Source: Liolophura sinensis (taxonomy: Eukaryota; Mollusca; Polyplacophora; Chitonida; Chitonidae). From it: a stretch of DNA of 64,000 bases. Shown one piece after another: positions 46,012 to 57,815 of the stretch. The notes under the pieces are model-generated. The model did no database searches and was not told the origin of the DNA. It saw only the letters and a list, made by a program, of their open reading frames with translations. The stretch's first letter is position 1; every line of letters begins with the position of its first letter. The DNA is taken from contig NC_088303.1 of assembly GCF_032854445.1 (NCBI RefSeq), positions 11,043,501-11,107,500 of the forward strand, read 5' to 3'. The position numbers and the translations under genes are program-made.

Positions 46012-47205
46012 CATTCAAAAATGGGGGGAATGAATCTGTCCTGATTTCTTACTTTATATACTGCTCTATTTCATTACACAGAGCCTTAAAGCCAGAACGA
46101 CGGTGTTATAATTGGCAAAGGGTCACAGTAAGAAGTAATAATATTTTTCCCAGCATGTACCAGCTGATGATCTGTATACGAATATTTCATACACTTCTGA
46201 CACCTGGCGCCCGAGTGTTCTTTTTTTCACTCCTTCCCTAGGCGCATTTACCCCCTTGTATTGTCGTGGAAATTGCGCCAGGCGCAGCTTGAGGCTGCTT
46301 CATACAAAGGGTCCCTGGGTTCATGTTGATGCTTTTTTTTCGGCTAAACAGGAAAATTTTCCAAAGACTCTGGTGTAAGAGCAATTTTTGCGCACCTGTG
46401 GCAGACAATTTAACTTATTTGTTATAATATATATGTACATACAAACTGATTGTATAATTTACCTATACTATGCTAAATGATATTTGTAGTTTGTGCTGTA
46501 ATTGAGAACAAGTTCAAAGGTATCAAACATTACCCGTTATACATTACCGGACATTGGCATGCCAATCGCCAACCGTTAAACTAATAGTCGTATGCTAATC
46601 AGCAATAATCCTTCACGCAGGTAGTCGGATAAACTGGGAAAAATATTATATACCCTGCGTTGTTTTGAAACGTTTATTTGGATGTTTTCGACTGGTCTTT
46701 TCAACAATATTAATGTGTAACGCAATCAGAAAGCGTTCGTTTACATCCTTCATGGCCCACCGTCGATGTGTCTTGACAATGGAATTTCCCGATCGTCTGA
46801 ACTTCCAGGACTGGGCGGAGCCTAGGGCGTGTCTGATGGAGTTCTAGATCCCACTGATAGATTATGAGATAGCCTTGCCTTATTGTTTGTTTACGAATAT
46901 TTTTCAATTATAAGTAAGTATTAGACGGAATTAACGTCAGGCATTCAGATTAACTCAGAGGAACACGATCGCTGTCACCAGAAGTCGCGACTGAGCTAGT
47001 TGTTCTACTTACTGCTTACTTTGGGGCTTACTCGACAGGTTCAGTCTTAAGTGCATGCTATCTTTCCTTCTGTCTGTTCAATACTTCCTTCTCTCAAGTT
47101 CAACTTATCCATCTCTCTATCCTGTACGCATTCTCTCCTTTTCTCTCCCCTGGCCTTTCTCTTCTACCGGCACTTTGAACTTGAAGTATGGGGACAGATA
47201 TTATT
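46012..47205. other. No gene seen
   Basis: Unique-looking AT-rich DNA with short frames, slightly GC-richer near 46,200-46,330 and 46,730-46,850 but without recognisable protein. Confidence 0.5.
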
Positions 47206-47214
47206 GTGCATCAT

Positions 47215-47272
47215 CATCATTAAGTGAAATATTCTTGAGTACGGCGTAAAACAACACACAAATTAATAAACA
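47215..47272 (+). mobile_element. SINE 3' end fragment
   Basis: TTAAGTGAAATATTCTTGAG, TACGGCGTAAAACAACAC and an A-rich tail. Confidence 0.65.
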
Positions 47273-49399
47273 AATACAATATTGGTATGCACCAATGCCA
47301 CAAAGTCACAGAATTATAAAGGCATATATTTAGGCATATATGAAATATTTAGGCAAATGTGAAAAGGGAAATATAGAATATACATTGACGCGGTCATCAT
47401 ATGATTTGAAGGTTATCAAATTATTACCCTGGTGAGCACAAGGCGTAACGGCTACATTGTAATTTGTTACTACCTAATGCATGCGAGATATTTTAATTAA
47501 ATTTACATATTACCTCCTGAGTATGAAGATATCAGAACGTTAATCTTGATGTCATAATATGATAAGACGGCATATGGAAAAACATGTCCCACATCGTCAT
47601 CGTTTGATTCTTTCACAATACTCCCTTCCTAATTACAAAGCGGCTGATTGTATCTGTGGCTATTTTATCAGTTTCGGTGTGACATATTACATATAATATT
47701 CTAAATATAAACACATCAAACGTTTAGTCGTCATCACTGACAGGAGACACAAGTCGTTTAAAATAAAAACCCAAGGACACCTCCATAGAGACTCGTTTTC
47801 CTCAGCAGTACATGAAAGAGAACTATTGATATATTTGCAGCCAACTGCGCGGCTTCAACGCACGTGCAAGTACGTCATGTTAAGACGTACGTTAGTTACA
47901 TTAGTCGCGTTTCGCGTTCTTTGAATTACACATTAAAGCAGTATAACGATGTTCGTGTAACGGGCTAAAATGAATTTCTATCGAAAATCGTCATTATATG
48001 ATACATCATTGAGAATATAAGTACGACGTTAAAACCCAAGCACTCACACACACTCACTCATTACGAATATTAATATGTTTATTTAGCTGGTGTCTACACC
48101 GTATTGAAGAATAATTTACTAATACGACGGCGGTCAGCATTCTGGTGGGACAAAGACCCATGAGCATCCTCCGAATGTTGAAAGACGTAGGAGTTAGAAT
48201 GAGTAATTGTGTTGCGCTAACACGCTAACCACCAGCCTTATTACGAATGTCCTATACGTCCAAGTCTAACATCAGTCAAATGTAGGATTATTCTGACAAG
48301 GTTAACACGCGACACATAGATAAACACAACACAGGTATGCATTCCTCTAAAATACAAGCCAACAGTTTGAGGGAAAAAAATTAATTTTCAGTGAACCAGA
48401 TAAGGCCTAAAAACAAAACATACCATTAACTTTGATTTAAAAACATCCTTTTGTATTATATGTAAAACATCTGATGAGCTACTGTTTCTGCAAGTACAGT
48501 GATACAAAAAGCCATAAATAGTAGCATAAATGAAATTTCCACAAGGTAGTGATAAAAAGTCTATTGTATAAAGAATACTAATATTTTTTAGGCAAGCATT
48601 CCGATATTAGTGTATCCAATACAGGCGAAAACAGTTATGTTAAAACATAAACAGTGTCTCCATACGCACTACATGATGTAGATGAAATAACCTTCCTTTG
48701 TTTAACACCACGCGCAAGCGGGTAAAACATATATCAAGAGTTTAACCGTTTATCAGTGCGTGTACTCAGATTACGTCATCGTTAACAGATAAATTATGAA
48801 TTGCCAAAAAACACGAAATGGTGTTATAAAATTCATCCTGAATTTAAAAACTGTAATTTGTTAAGCACAAATTTAGTTATAAATATATCTGAAACAATCA
48901 GATGACACAATTTCATCAAATAACCTTTACGAATAAACCTAACTATATTCAATAAAAACATATTGTTTAATTATGAAAACAATCATCAGATCAGTAAATG
49001 TCATTAAATCTTACATGACAGTGAAATGGATGAACAAAGAAATCATCTAGGACGTCCAGAAATACCTATACTATGATCAGCTTCAATTAAATGTCAGAGG
49101 CATAAAATTAAGACACAAGAAGTGTAGCTCTACATCCCCAATGCTCTTTTCAAATTTGTTATCGTTCAGCTGGCAACTTAGTACAAAAGTAGATAACAAT
49201 GTATCTGATAAGGTACGAAAACAATGATATATAGTAAATGGGTATTCGTGTATACCTGAAAAAGCGAAATATGTAATAACGTGATTCTGTATCTTATTAA
49301 ACTCCAGACCTTGTTTCTTTTGAAGTCTCCATGCATAATGTTTGTGTTCAAAAACATAACAAAGCCAATAGACTTTCCGCTGCAAGTAAAAAGTCGCCT
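47273..49399. other. Intergenic DNA upstream of C1q copy D
   Basis: One reverse SINE (48,076-48,234). The remainder has no protein similarity or matched repeat. Confidence 0.5.
48076..48234 (-). mobile_element. tRNA-derived SINE, reverse, with internal deletion
   Basis: TTTATTTAGCTGGTGTCTAC, TACGACGGCGGTCAGCATT and GGTGGGACAAAG, then a jump to the tRNA-like end GCGCTAACACGCTAACCACC. Confidence 0.7.
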
Positions 49400-49545
49400 C
49401 AAGGTAACTTATGTGGTCCCCACCCTACTCAGCGTGTATATAAGTGACCAGGTTTACCGAAACAACACAAACGCCTCTGGAACAGTTTTACAGAAGACTT
49501 TTTGGAGATAGAATTACTTGTGAGTCCTCAGATCAACCTACAAAG
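49400..49545 (+). promoter_or_regulatory. TATA promoter and 5' UTR of C1q copy D
   Basis: TATATAA at 49,437-49,443 after CCCCACCCTACTCAGCGTG, about 103 bp upstream of the ATG, so a TSS near 49,468 and a short leader are expected. The same promoter, with a weaker TATA, precedes copy A. The preserved block over both copies argues for function. Confidence 0.65.
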
Positions 49546-51378
49546 ATGACGTCTCTGACTCTTGTCACGGTGGCCGTCTGTATGTTCGTCATTCCTGCAT
49601 TCGGTGGCTGGTCTCCATATTACTACGAGCATGGTCCACACGGCTCAGGTAAGGTTCAACTGTCTGGCATATCTTGCCGTGGAGAATGTTATACAATGAT
49701 AATTATTTCATTACAAAGATAATAACTGAATAGCTGGTTAAAAGAAGGGTATGTATATGTATGCTTGGGTTTTACGTCGTACCTAGCAATACTTTATTGT
49801 TATTGTCATTTGACTATGAAGAGTCATTACATGTGTATGCATATACCGCGTCTTCTTGTGGTAGCGTGAGTCCATGTCGTCAATGGGCTGTCCCTATTCA
49901 AGCTCCATGCCGAAGACAGCATAACATGAAACCCTACCTCGTCACATTATACTGAACAGTGGGTCAACCAGTAGTGTTCCCTTGCTCCAGTCTTTAGGTG
50001 ATGAGCGCCAGGCCATACAGCAGCAAATACAATTTAGAGCCTTTTGCATGACCCGACCAGGGTTTGATCCCAGGTCTCCCGACTTTAATCCACGAAGCGG
50101 TCAGACGGATGGATGTGGTCCGGTTTTAGATAACAAGCCTAATGAGATTTAGATCTAAATTAATTACCGTTTAACAGATACTTTATGTGGGAATTAATCG
50201 CACACAAGGGATAAGAATTTTCTGCTGAGTAAAAATGAAAGCACAGAAATATAGACCAGAAACTTATCATCATGTTTAGGCTACATAATACCTTTGTAAC
50301 CTGGAATAATCACAGTTTGTTATTACTGCTCCATGGAAGTGAGGTGATAACATTTATCACCATGGTATAGCCTTAGGGCTTTGAGTAGTTTGTGTTAGGC
50401 TAGCGAACCTTCTTCAGGTCTTCCAAAAACGGACACTTTGTTTCATTTGGTTTTTTGCACTCAACTGTTTTCTTGACATTCGTATACAAGCCATCAACAA
50501 ACAAGGACGTTCCAGGTCAATATTCGCAAGGCCAATTCCCCAAAACGACATATCACACAAAACACCCAAAAACTAACATAGTATACAAATTACAAAAACA
50601 TGACGGAATCATGAAAAGAGAAGACGTCAACAGTTTTCAGTGATGTTGGAAAGACATAAGGTCTTTAATTCTCATACTCAGAGTTAAATTCAAATCGTGC
50701 ACCATACCAGAATATCAGTTGTCGATAACGAAATATCTCATTCTTCAACTTTTAGGACACACTACGTCTGCTTTCGAATAAGGTTATTCGTATTTTGCAG
50801 GAACCAATCAGGCAGGAGCTGGACGACTCGGAGGTGTTGGGAGACGAGGAGGTGCTGTTGGACAAGGTAGACCTTCTAGCCGACAACTTCCCAGGAAACT
50901 GCCTCAGCCGGAAGTATACGTCAACCCTCAGGACGCCGTGGCCACATCTGTGGTCAGAACCACTGACCAGTACTTCTATAAACCCGCACCTGTTGGCTTT
51001 GACCACATCATCACAAACATCAATGGCGGGTACAACACAGAATATGCCGTCTTCACTGCTCCTGTGCCAGGAATCTATTCCATCAACTACCACGTACAAA
51101 GCAAGAAAGGCAGCACCAAGGAGGCCCATGTGGATCTGACCCAGAACGGAGAAGTCGTCAACTCGGCCAAGGCAGAAGGGGATTGTGTCACGGCCTCCAA
51201 CTCCGCCGTCCTCTACCTTGACCAGTTTGACCGGCTCAGTGTTAACGGTCGTGAAGGAACCATCATTGGCTGTGAGAATAACGGTTTCTGTAGCTTCAGC
51301 GTGTCTCTGGTTAAACCGGGTAGATTCACGGATCTAAAAGTCTCCCGAGCTACACCGGCACCTTACGGAAGACGCTGA
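49546..51378 (+). CDS. Secreted C1q domain-containing protein, copy D (intact, 226 aa)
   Basis: Two exons: 49,546-49,648 (103 nt, donor TCAG|GTAAGG) and 50,801-51,378 (578 nt, acceptor TTTTGCAG|GAACC), joined in phase to 681 nt including the stop. Residues 1-20 are a signal peptide (MTSLTLVTVAVCMFVIPAFG). Then come a short aromatic stretch (WSPYYYEHG), a Gly/Arg-rich linker (about 33-60), RKLPQPEVYVNP, and a C1q jelly-roll domain (about 80-212) with FTAPVPGIYSINYHV, DLTQNGEVVNSA, ASNSAVLYLDQFDRL and CENNGFCSFSVSLVKPG. There is no true collagen Gly-X-Y run. C1q-domain proteins form trimers that bind ligands outside the cell and in molluscs are diversified immune lectins or matrix proteins; the ligand here is unknown. 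It lies inverted relative to copies A, B, C and E and is the only copy whose exons, splice sites and promoter are all sound. Confidence 0.92.
49990..50120 (+). repeat. tRNA-like SINE remnant in C1q intron
   Basis: The intron carries a B-box-like GGTTTGATCCC followed by CAGGTCTCCCGAC and CCACGAAGCGGTCAGACGGA. Diverged copies of the same block lie in the introns of copies A, B and C (for example about 32,820-32,870), so it was present in the ancestral gene. Confidence 0.45.
50500..50590 (+). repeat. Dispersed repeat, copy 3 (partner 1-85, 16,620-16,700)
   Basis: GGTCAATATTCGCAAGGCCAAT, then CACAAAACACCCAAAAACTAA and ATAGTATACAAATT, inside the copy D intron. Confidence 0.4.
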
Positions 51379-51457
51379 ACCATATTTCTTGTTTGACTTC
51401 CCAGAAAGACAGTCCTAAAGCACATAAATCCTTTACGTCCAAATTCATTTTCATGAA

Positions 51458-51463
51458 ATTAAA
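51458..51463 (+). terminator. Candidate polyadenylation signal of C1q copy D
   Basis: ATTAAA variant 80 nt after the stop codon. No AATAAA is closer. Confidence 0.4.
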
Positions 51464-52165
51464 CAAATTTCATTCCTTTGTTTAACACGGTCCATTGACA
51501 GTTTACAAAGTCATGCTGATCATATTTAATCATATTAAAACACCTGTTTTATACACCACCCCATTGGTAAATGTTCTTTGTCGTATAACTTATTGGCTAC
51601 TCCCGTACTTTCAAAGAATAGTAGATAATGTCTATGCATCGAAAGTGATGTTTGTAATTTGTATTCCCGTAAAGTGCATGCAAATTGTGAAAGTAGCTAG
51701 ACATAAAAGTTAACAAAGTCATCTTACCACGCCCAACTCTTTGATTCATAACTACACTTATGAACCGACATATAACAGTTTTTCGCTGCCATGTTGATTA
51801 TATTAAACTGGGAATAAACTACGTGTTTCAAGAACCAATTCATTGTCCTTGTTTTGTTTACTGCATGCAGGTGATGATTTATTGATGATGATTTATTTAG
51901 TAGGCACGTTTTTACGTTTAGCATTTTACGGAAAAAGCTACAGGTATGATTGATTTATTCAATGTTTTTGAAACACAGCTATATATGATGTAGAGCAAGT
52001 CTGAAACTTGAAACCACATCTTTCAAAGAAACAACACTTTGTTTAATTGTTTATGCTGGTTTCTCATTGTTTACGAAAGAATGTTTTACCTGTCTTACGA
52101 ACGTGCTCAGTTTTATGGATAAAGTGAGACGAAGTTCTCTGGTGTAAACCTTTGGCAAGCCACGG
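51464..52165. repeat. 3' flank of C1q copy D, inverted relative to the other copies
   Basis: 51,560-52,160 is the reverse complement of the material 3' of copies A and B: GTTCTTTGTCGTATAACTTA, TGCATGCAAATTGTGAAAGT, and the block at 52,040-52,165 with TTTGGCAAGCCACGGACGAA. The frames here are shadows of that non-coding flank. Confidence 0.7.
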
Positions 52166-52169
52166 ACGA

Positions 52170-52345
52170 ACATTTCGTTGTTGTAATTCGTTGTTCAGAA
52201 AGTTCAATGAATTTTTCATTAACAACACTTATGTGAAATTAGGTGATATATATCAACGGTGTATATTTATTCCGATGAGTACCAATTGTGCTCTCCTTTT
52301 GGGTGATTTCGTACATCTAATATGGTCCTTTATTTGTACAAAGAC
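52170..52345 (+). pseudogene. Reverse-transcriptase relic, + strand
   Basis: FNEFFINNTYVKLGDI then FIPMSTNCALLLGDFVHLIW, the same palm block as at 34,240-34,385 on the other strand. Only about 55 codons are left. Confidence 0.65.
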
Positions 52346-52354
52346 CAAATTTAT

Positions 52355-52562
52355 TCTGTTAAGTGTACATTCCAATACCAATCACCAGGTGTTAAGTGTA
52401 CATTCCAATACCAATCACCTGCTGTTAAGTGTACATTCCAATACCAATCACCAGCTGTTAAGTATACATTCCAATACCAATCACCAGCTGTTAAGTATAC
52501 ATTCCAATACCAATCATCAGTTGTTAAGTATACATTCCGATACCACTCAACAGCTGTTAAAT
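52355..52562. repeat. 33-bp minisatellite, six copies
   Basis: Unit CTGTTAAGTGTACATTCCAA + TACCAATCACCAG. Being a multiple of three, it keeps frames open. It follows the RT relic directly; the degenerate counterpart is at 33,950-34,195. Confidence 0.93.
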
Positions 52563-52599
52563 GGGAAATCAGTCATTAGTTGTGGACATTGTTATGCTA

Positions 52600-52925
52600 A
52601 TCCACATTCGCTAGGAGAGCATTCGCATACCAGCTGTAAGCTCGGTCACCAAATGGACATCTGTGAAGAAAATGTCAGCGATTTATGCACATTCGTATAT
52701 GCGTGTAATCAGACGTTAAAAATACATTCGCACACAAACCACCACTGATCGTTTGGGGAGACATACGTGTTTCAATTTCCAACCGTTAAAATGGACATCT
52801 TAAGTCATAAAAAACTCCAAGGATAAATTCAAAATAACATACAGGTGTAAAATGAATGGGATACGGCGATGATTGTTGACGTTGAGCATCAAGGCTCATT
52901 GTTCCTTCTTTAGGTTGTGAACAAC
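52600..52925 (-). repeat. Segmental duplication end, inverted match to 28,600-28,900
   Basis: In reverse complement it contains AACAATGAGC, GCCTTGATGCTCAACG-like, CATTTTAACGGTTGG, ACGTATGTCTCCCCA and ACAGATGTCCATTTGG in the order seen at about 28,620-28,890. It marks the distal end of the inverted unit carrying copy D. Confidence 0.75.
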
Positions 52926-53219
52926 AACACATTTAAGCAAAAAGCTCAGATATTACATTTTATACGCAACACCATGAAAAACTGTATTTAAAATATATTA
53001 AATTCAATGTAGTTATTTGTTTGGATTTTGAAGTGGGTTTTCCGGACCATAATGTGTGTCACCGTGGAAGTTTCTCTGAACGAACTGGATATTGCTGAGG
53101 AGATACCGCCAGGGATACATGTAAAAGTGCAGTATTCCAAAGTACTGCGGATTACAAGCATGCAGTATGGTTCTTGGAGCCCACTTATGCAAATTAATCT
53201 TAAACTGCTTGAGTATAAA

Positions 53220-54440
53220 CTACAAATCAGATGTCTTTCACAGAAGATTTTCTCATCCGGTTTGTGTTGAAAGCGTCGTATTCAAAAATAAATCTGTTAA
53301 CTTGAACGGAAAATCTGTTGTATTGTGTTATTATAACACAATACAACATAATATCCTGTTAATCTAATACAACCTTTATGTTGAAATAATATAATATATG
53401 TGTCATATTTAACAGAATGATCTGTTGAAATACCAGAAGGCATTCTAGCATCGCTCAAACAGCAGACTTTCTGTTAAAATTAACAGATTAGTTTTTAGTT
53501 TGTATCTTCATCAAACTGTAATACATTCAAAAGGCCATTATTCTGCTGGGGACTCTTCGCGGTCGAGGTGCTCAACGTGCCAGCGATGCGCAATGACCCA
53601 GAAGTCTCTCACTAATGTTGTCGCTGAGAGTTAAAGTACAGCTCATGCTGGCTTCCTCTCCAGCCGTACATGGGAAGGTCTGCTAGTAACCTGCGGATGA
53701 TCGTGGTTTTCTCCCTGGCTCTGCCCGGTTTCCTCCATCTATAATGCTGGCCGCTGCGGTAAGTGGAATACTCTTGAGTATACCAAGTAAAACACCAATC
53801 AAATAAATAACACAAATAAATCATTACATCACTGATAACCCTTGATCTCCATAACTGTTGATAATTAAACTTTGCTGACACTTAGGTAAGATCCAAAACA
53901 TTTTAGACAGGTTCTACCAATTCCATAAAACTGTAAATTTGTCAGTCATATGGGACGGAAATCAAAACAGAAGGAATCATTTGTTGGCCTGCATCAAACG
54001 TCTCAAGAAGTAACATCTAAATATGACCAAAGATTCGAGTCTGTGATATACCGTATTAAGCGAAACACAGCTGTTCAGGATTGCTTGGCCAGTTTACACG
54101 CTCAAGCAAACCACTGCACACGATCGTCTCTAGTTTACATGGCCTTTATTATATTTATGAGTTTTTTTACATGATGACGATCCCCAGTATTAAATACCTG
54201 TGCAACATTTGTAGTTTTCGGTAATGGAGAAAAAACACCTTAAGGGAGAGAAGCGTGAAAGAGGATAAACGAAACCTGATGTGATCTTAACGTTATGTAC
54301 GTTCGTCTCATTTAATTTAATTTTTGAAAATTTGGTCCTGATTATTGAAAAGTATCCAGACGGGAGTTTTTTTTCATACTAAACACTGACTGATAGAATA
54401 TGATGTACCAGTTATTTTACACGGTTATACATATACCGTA
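53220..54440. repeat. Inverted duplication, right arm (partner 42,150-44,190)
   Basis: Reverse-complement match to the left arm, without the LTR: the site reads CAACAGTTATGG (complement at about 53,851-53,862). A further partial direct copy of 54,230-54,420 follows at about 54,720-54,920. Confidence 0.85.
53545..53812 (+). mobile_element. tRNA-derived SINE, + orientation, in right inverted arm
   Basis: tRNA-like head (CGTGCCAGCGATGCGCAATG), GGCTTCCTCTCCAGCCGTAC, CCTGCGGATGATCGTGG, and tail AACACCAATCAAATAAATAA. Same insertion as 43,541-43,790. Confidence 0.85.
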
Positions 54441-54589
54441 TCAGCCTACGTCGACTTGGCATTTCTCAGATCTGTATAATACTAATAGTATACAGATCCT
54501 TACATATATTTAATGATAGAATTCAATCATTTGTTGCATCGGTGTTTAATAAAGCCTTCTTCAGCTCTACTACAGATAAGGGTCACAGT

Positions 54590-54715
54590 TCATGAGATGT
54601 GTCATTGTTATATACACGTATATGAAATTAGGTGATACCATATATAAACAGTGTACATTCATTCCGATGAGTACCAGTTGTGCTCTCCTTTTGGTGATCT
54701 CAAAAATCATTCAGC
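54590..54715 (+). pseudogene. Reverse-transcriptase relic, + strand
   Basis: YTYMKLGDTIYKQCTFIPMS and TSCALLL, the same palm block again, then loss of similarity. Confidence 0.55.
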
Positions 54716-55262
54716 AGTGTAGGAAAAACAACTTAATAAAGAGAAGCGAGAAAAAGAATAAAGTAAACCTAATGTGGTGTTAACTTTATGTACCATCGTT
54801 TCATTTAATTTAAATGCTGAAAATTCAGTACTGATTGTTGAAAAGTATCAAGGCGGGAGCTCGTTTTTTTCGTACTAAACACTGACTGACAGAATGTAAT
54901 ATAGCAGTTCAGTTGCTGAGTCAGATATTATAGATCACTATACTTTACAGATGCTGGCATTGATTTCCACATTGCTCAACATCTATTACAGGAAAGCCTT
55001 GTTTGTATTTTCCAGCACCAATTTCTTACCACAATTTATAGAATGAGGGCATTTTTGTATTCATCTTTCTTTAACAAACCCTTGAGGTTCCGACCTGTCT
55101 GATTTGATAAACAGATTGTAAGATCATACACTGCTAAAGACTCATAGTTGTACTTGGGTTCAGTAATAATTATGAAGTCAAGGCATCACCACGTAAATGT
55201 GGATCGAAAACTTGTGCAGCCTTTTTTTACATTTTTCCTTTCATCACCACATTTTTGCCAAT
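54716..55262. other. Repeat debris, no gene
   Basis: About 54,720-54,920 repeats the 54,230-54,420 block (GTTGAAAAGTATC, GCGGGAGCTCG, CACTGACTGA). Nothing else recognised. Confidence 0.5.
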
Positions 55263-55998
55263 TGTTACGACCCAAACTGTCTGTATTATAAAGAGATGGC
55301 TTGGTCGAAATACACGACAGTTTAGCCGCACAAAAAAGTAACCAAAACCAGCAGATTTTATTTTACAACAATTTATTAGCTTAACAAGAACAGATAATAA
55401 GACTTCTACAAATACTAAAGTACTTAAGTTTAACAAGAAAGGATAGCAGTATCTATACAAATACTAAGGTACTTACGGTGTCAAGTCCAAACGGACGCAT
55501 ATATTCCACAATATATACCACACAGGCATAAATGCTCAGAGGCAAATTCACAAGAGGGAAAATCCACAGTATAACTGAGTGTATGACGAAATATACATAA
55601 AATTCCACAGACAGGGTCCGTGTACTAATAAGCACTGTGTATATAAGAGCACAAATTAAACATACAAGTTCAGACTGAACAAGTGCTCGGTGGAGATAGG
55701 ATATAACAAAGCCAGAGGCTATAAAGACACCAAAATTCAGCACAAATGGCCTACTAAAGTAATGAACAGCAAAAGCATCCAAGCTCTCATTAATTTTCCT
55801 TTCTCTCCGTTCTCTGTTCTCTCCTCTTGACCTACTTTCATAGGTCTTATATAGCCTGGTGGAATTGTCTAGAATAAGAAAATTCCTGAACACTTGATGT
55901 AAACAAACAGGCACCGAACTGAGCGCATTCTGGAATATTCTAAGGTAGAGGCAGACAGCATGCGCTGAGCGTATGTAAACAGTGGCAAGCTAAATTTT
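55263..55998 (-). repeat. 3' LTR of the Ty3/gypsy element
   Basis: Matches the solo LTR from TGTTACGACCC to GGCAAGCTAAATTT, then departs into a purine-rich tract on the minus strand (GGGAAACTTAA preceded by A-runs) that may be the polypurine tract. About 30 bp of LTR terminus present in the solo copy are absent here. A 153-codon minus frame crosses it. Confidence 0.85.
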
Positions 55999-56097
55999 AA
56001 GTTAAGTTTCCCTAACTTTTTTTTACTTACAATATATGTTAAGCAACATTATATACAACATTGTAAAACCACATGTAATTAAACATTTATACACAAC

Positions 56098-56460
56098 TTA
56101 TACACGAGACAAGCAATCTGCAATAACATTATCTTTTCCCTTTACATGTTTGATTACAAGATTGTGTCCCTGCAACAATAAACTCCACCGTAACAATCTC
56201 TGATTCTTTCCCTTAACTTTCTGTAGAAACACAAGTGGATTATGATCAGTATTTACAATCACAGGTTGTCTCGAAGCTGTTACATAAACTTCAAAATGTT
56301 GCAGAGCTAAAATAACAGACAAACATTCTTTTTCAACAGTTGAATAATTTCTCTGAAACTTGTGAAGTTTACATGAAAAGAAACAAACTGGATGATCAAC
56401 ACCAAGATTGTCTTCCAGAAGCAAAACAGCACCCATAGCAACATCGTGAAAAAATGACAT
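56098..56460 (-). pseudogene. Ty3/gypsy RNase H domain
   Basis: The minus frame contains HDVAMGAVLLLEDN, FQRNYSTVEKECLSVILALQ, VNTDHNPLVFLQK and GKDNVIADCLSRV, the RNase H of Ty3/gypsy polymerases (acidic residues in the VEKEC, TDHNP and ADCLSR motifs). The first motif is damaged: the residues before DVAMGA do not match the usual VDASD, because the RT deletion ends there. It would follow the missing RT in the polyprotein. Confidence 0.88.
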
Positions 56461-56464
56461 CAGT

Positions 56465-56797
56465 TCTTGATGGTACATCCGGAAACAAATGTGAAAACTC
56501 AAAAACAAGTTCAGACAGTTGCTGTTGCTGAATGGGTTCCAGATGTTGCAGTTTAGAATCAAGTTGTTTTAAGACATCTGAATTCTGAAGCTTTGAAGAA
56601 TTGAGCTTAGAATCAACCAACTGTTCGCCAATATCATCTGTATTACAGCAACTCTGGTCAATGTCAGCAGCAACAACATTAACAGAATGTACAGCAGTGT
56701 TGTCAGTGTCCCTTCTGTTTACATAGGGTTTCAGCATGTTAATATGACATAACTGACTTGATTTGCGCCGATCAGGTGTTTTAACAACATAGTTAAG
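56465..56797 (-). pseudogene. Ty3/gypsy integrase C-terminal end and pre-RT linker
   Basis: Directly after an in-frame TAG (56,800-56,798), the same frame continues LNYVVKTPDRRKSSQLCHIN and MLKPYV, the end of the integrase. A linker follows that finishes SELVFEFSHLFPDVPSRTD, the segment normally found just before RT. The frame then jumps into RNase H sequence. Confidence 0.8.
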
Positions 56798-57815
56798 CTA
56801 ACTCAGCTGTTTGTCAACAAGATATGGACCAAAATATCTGACATCAAAGCATTTACCAGGTACAGGTAACAATACTAAAACTTTCTGACCAGGTTGAAAT
56901 GACCGAACAACAGATTTCTCATCATATCTACGTTTCATATTCTTCTGCTTTAGCCAATTCACATGCTCTGACAAGCTTAGCACGAAAATCAGATACATAA
57001 TCCAAAATATTTATATTACTTGTGTCATCATTGAGAAACTGTTCCTTGTAAATTAACAAAGGTCCTCTAGCAGTATGTCCAAATACTAAATCAAATGGAC
57101 TGAAACCCAATGATTCTTGTACTGACTCTCGAACAGCAAACATAAGAAATGGAATACCTTCATCCCAGTCTTTCTCTGTATCATAACAATAAGTCTTAAT
57201 CATGTTCTTTAATGCTTGGTGAAATCTTTCAATTGTACCTTGACTTTCTGGGTGGTAGGCAGACGACTTGTAGTGTTTAATGCCTAACTGGTACATAACT
57301 TGCTGAAAAATACCAGACATAAAGTTTGAACCTTGATCAGACTGTATGGATTTGGGTAAACCAAACAGAGTAAAAAACTTTGTTAAAGCTTTTACAACAG
57401 ACTTGGTGTTTATATTCCTTAAAGGAACAGCTTCGGGAAATCTGGTTGCTGTACACATAATAGTTAACACATACTGATTCCCAGACGTCGTCTTAGGTAG
57501 AGGGCCTACACAATCAGTCAATATTTTGCTGAATGGCTCTTGAAAAGCTGGTACAGGCTCTAATGGTGCAGGCTCTAGGAATAGTCTGATTAGACTTACC
57601 CACTACTTGGCATGTATGACATGATTTACAAAACTGGGTTACATCTCCCTTTAATCCTGGCCAAAAGAAGTGGTTCAGTATCCTGTAGTAGGTCTTGTTA
57701 ACACCCAAGTGACCAGCTAATGGCATTTCATGTGCCATACGTAAAATTTCAGTTCGGTATGCCTTAGGTACAACAATCTGATGTTTAACAGCCCAGTCAT
57801 CATCAAACATGAAAT
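56798..57815 (-). pseudogene. Ty3/gypsy integrase
   Basis: Three overlapping minus frames. The HHCC zinc-binding domain is at about 57,810-57,600 (HEMPLAGHLGVNKTYYRIL with CKSCHTC). The catalytic core is at 57,521-56,928 with DD35E intact: Asp in TDCVGPLP, Asp in QSDQGSNF, Glu in TIERF, the last two separated by 35 residues. The C-terminal part (RSFQPGQKVLVLLPVPGKCF, YFGPYLVDKQL) is at 56,998-56,798. Frameshifts lie near 57,540-57,560 and 56,950-56,990. Integrase would insert the cDNA into chromosomes; this copy cannot be translated as one protein. Confidence 0.88.

Noticed and set aside
50030-50080. Functional tRNA gene in the C1q intron
   Set aside because: A B-box-like motif is present, but no cloverleaf could be formed with a matching A-box and acceptor stem. 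Related diverged copies in the other introns point to a SINE remnant.
52152-52748. 198-codon plus-strand frame
   Set aside because: Only the first part (RT palm block) is meaningful. The rest is the 33-bp minisatellite and inverted duplication flank.
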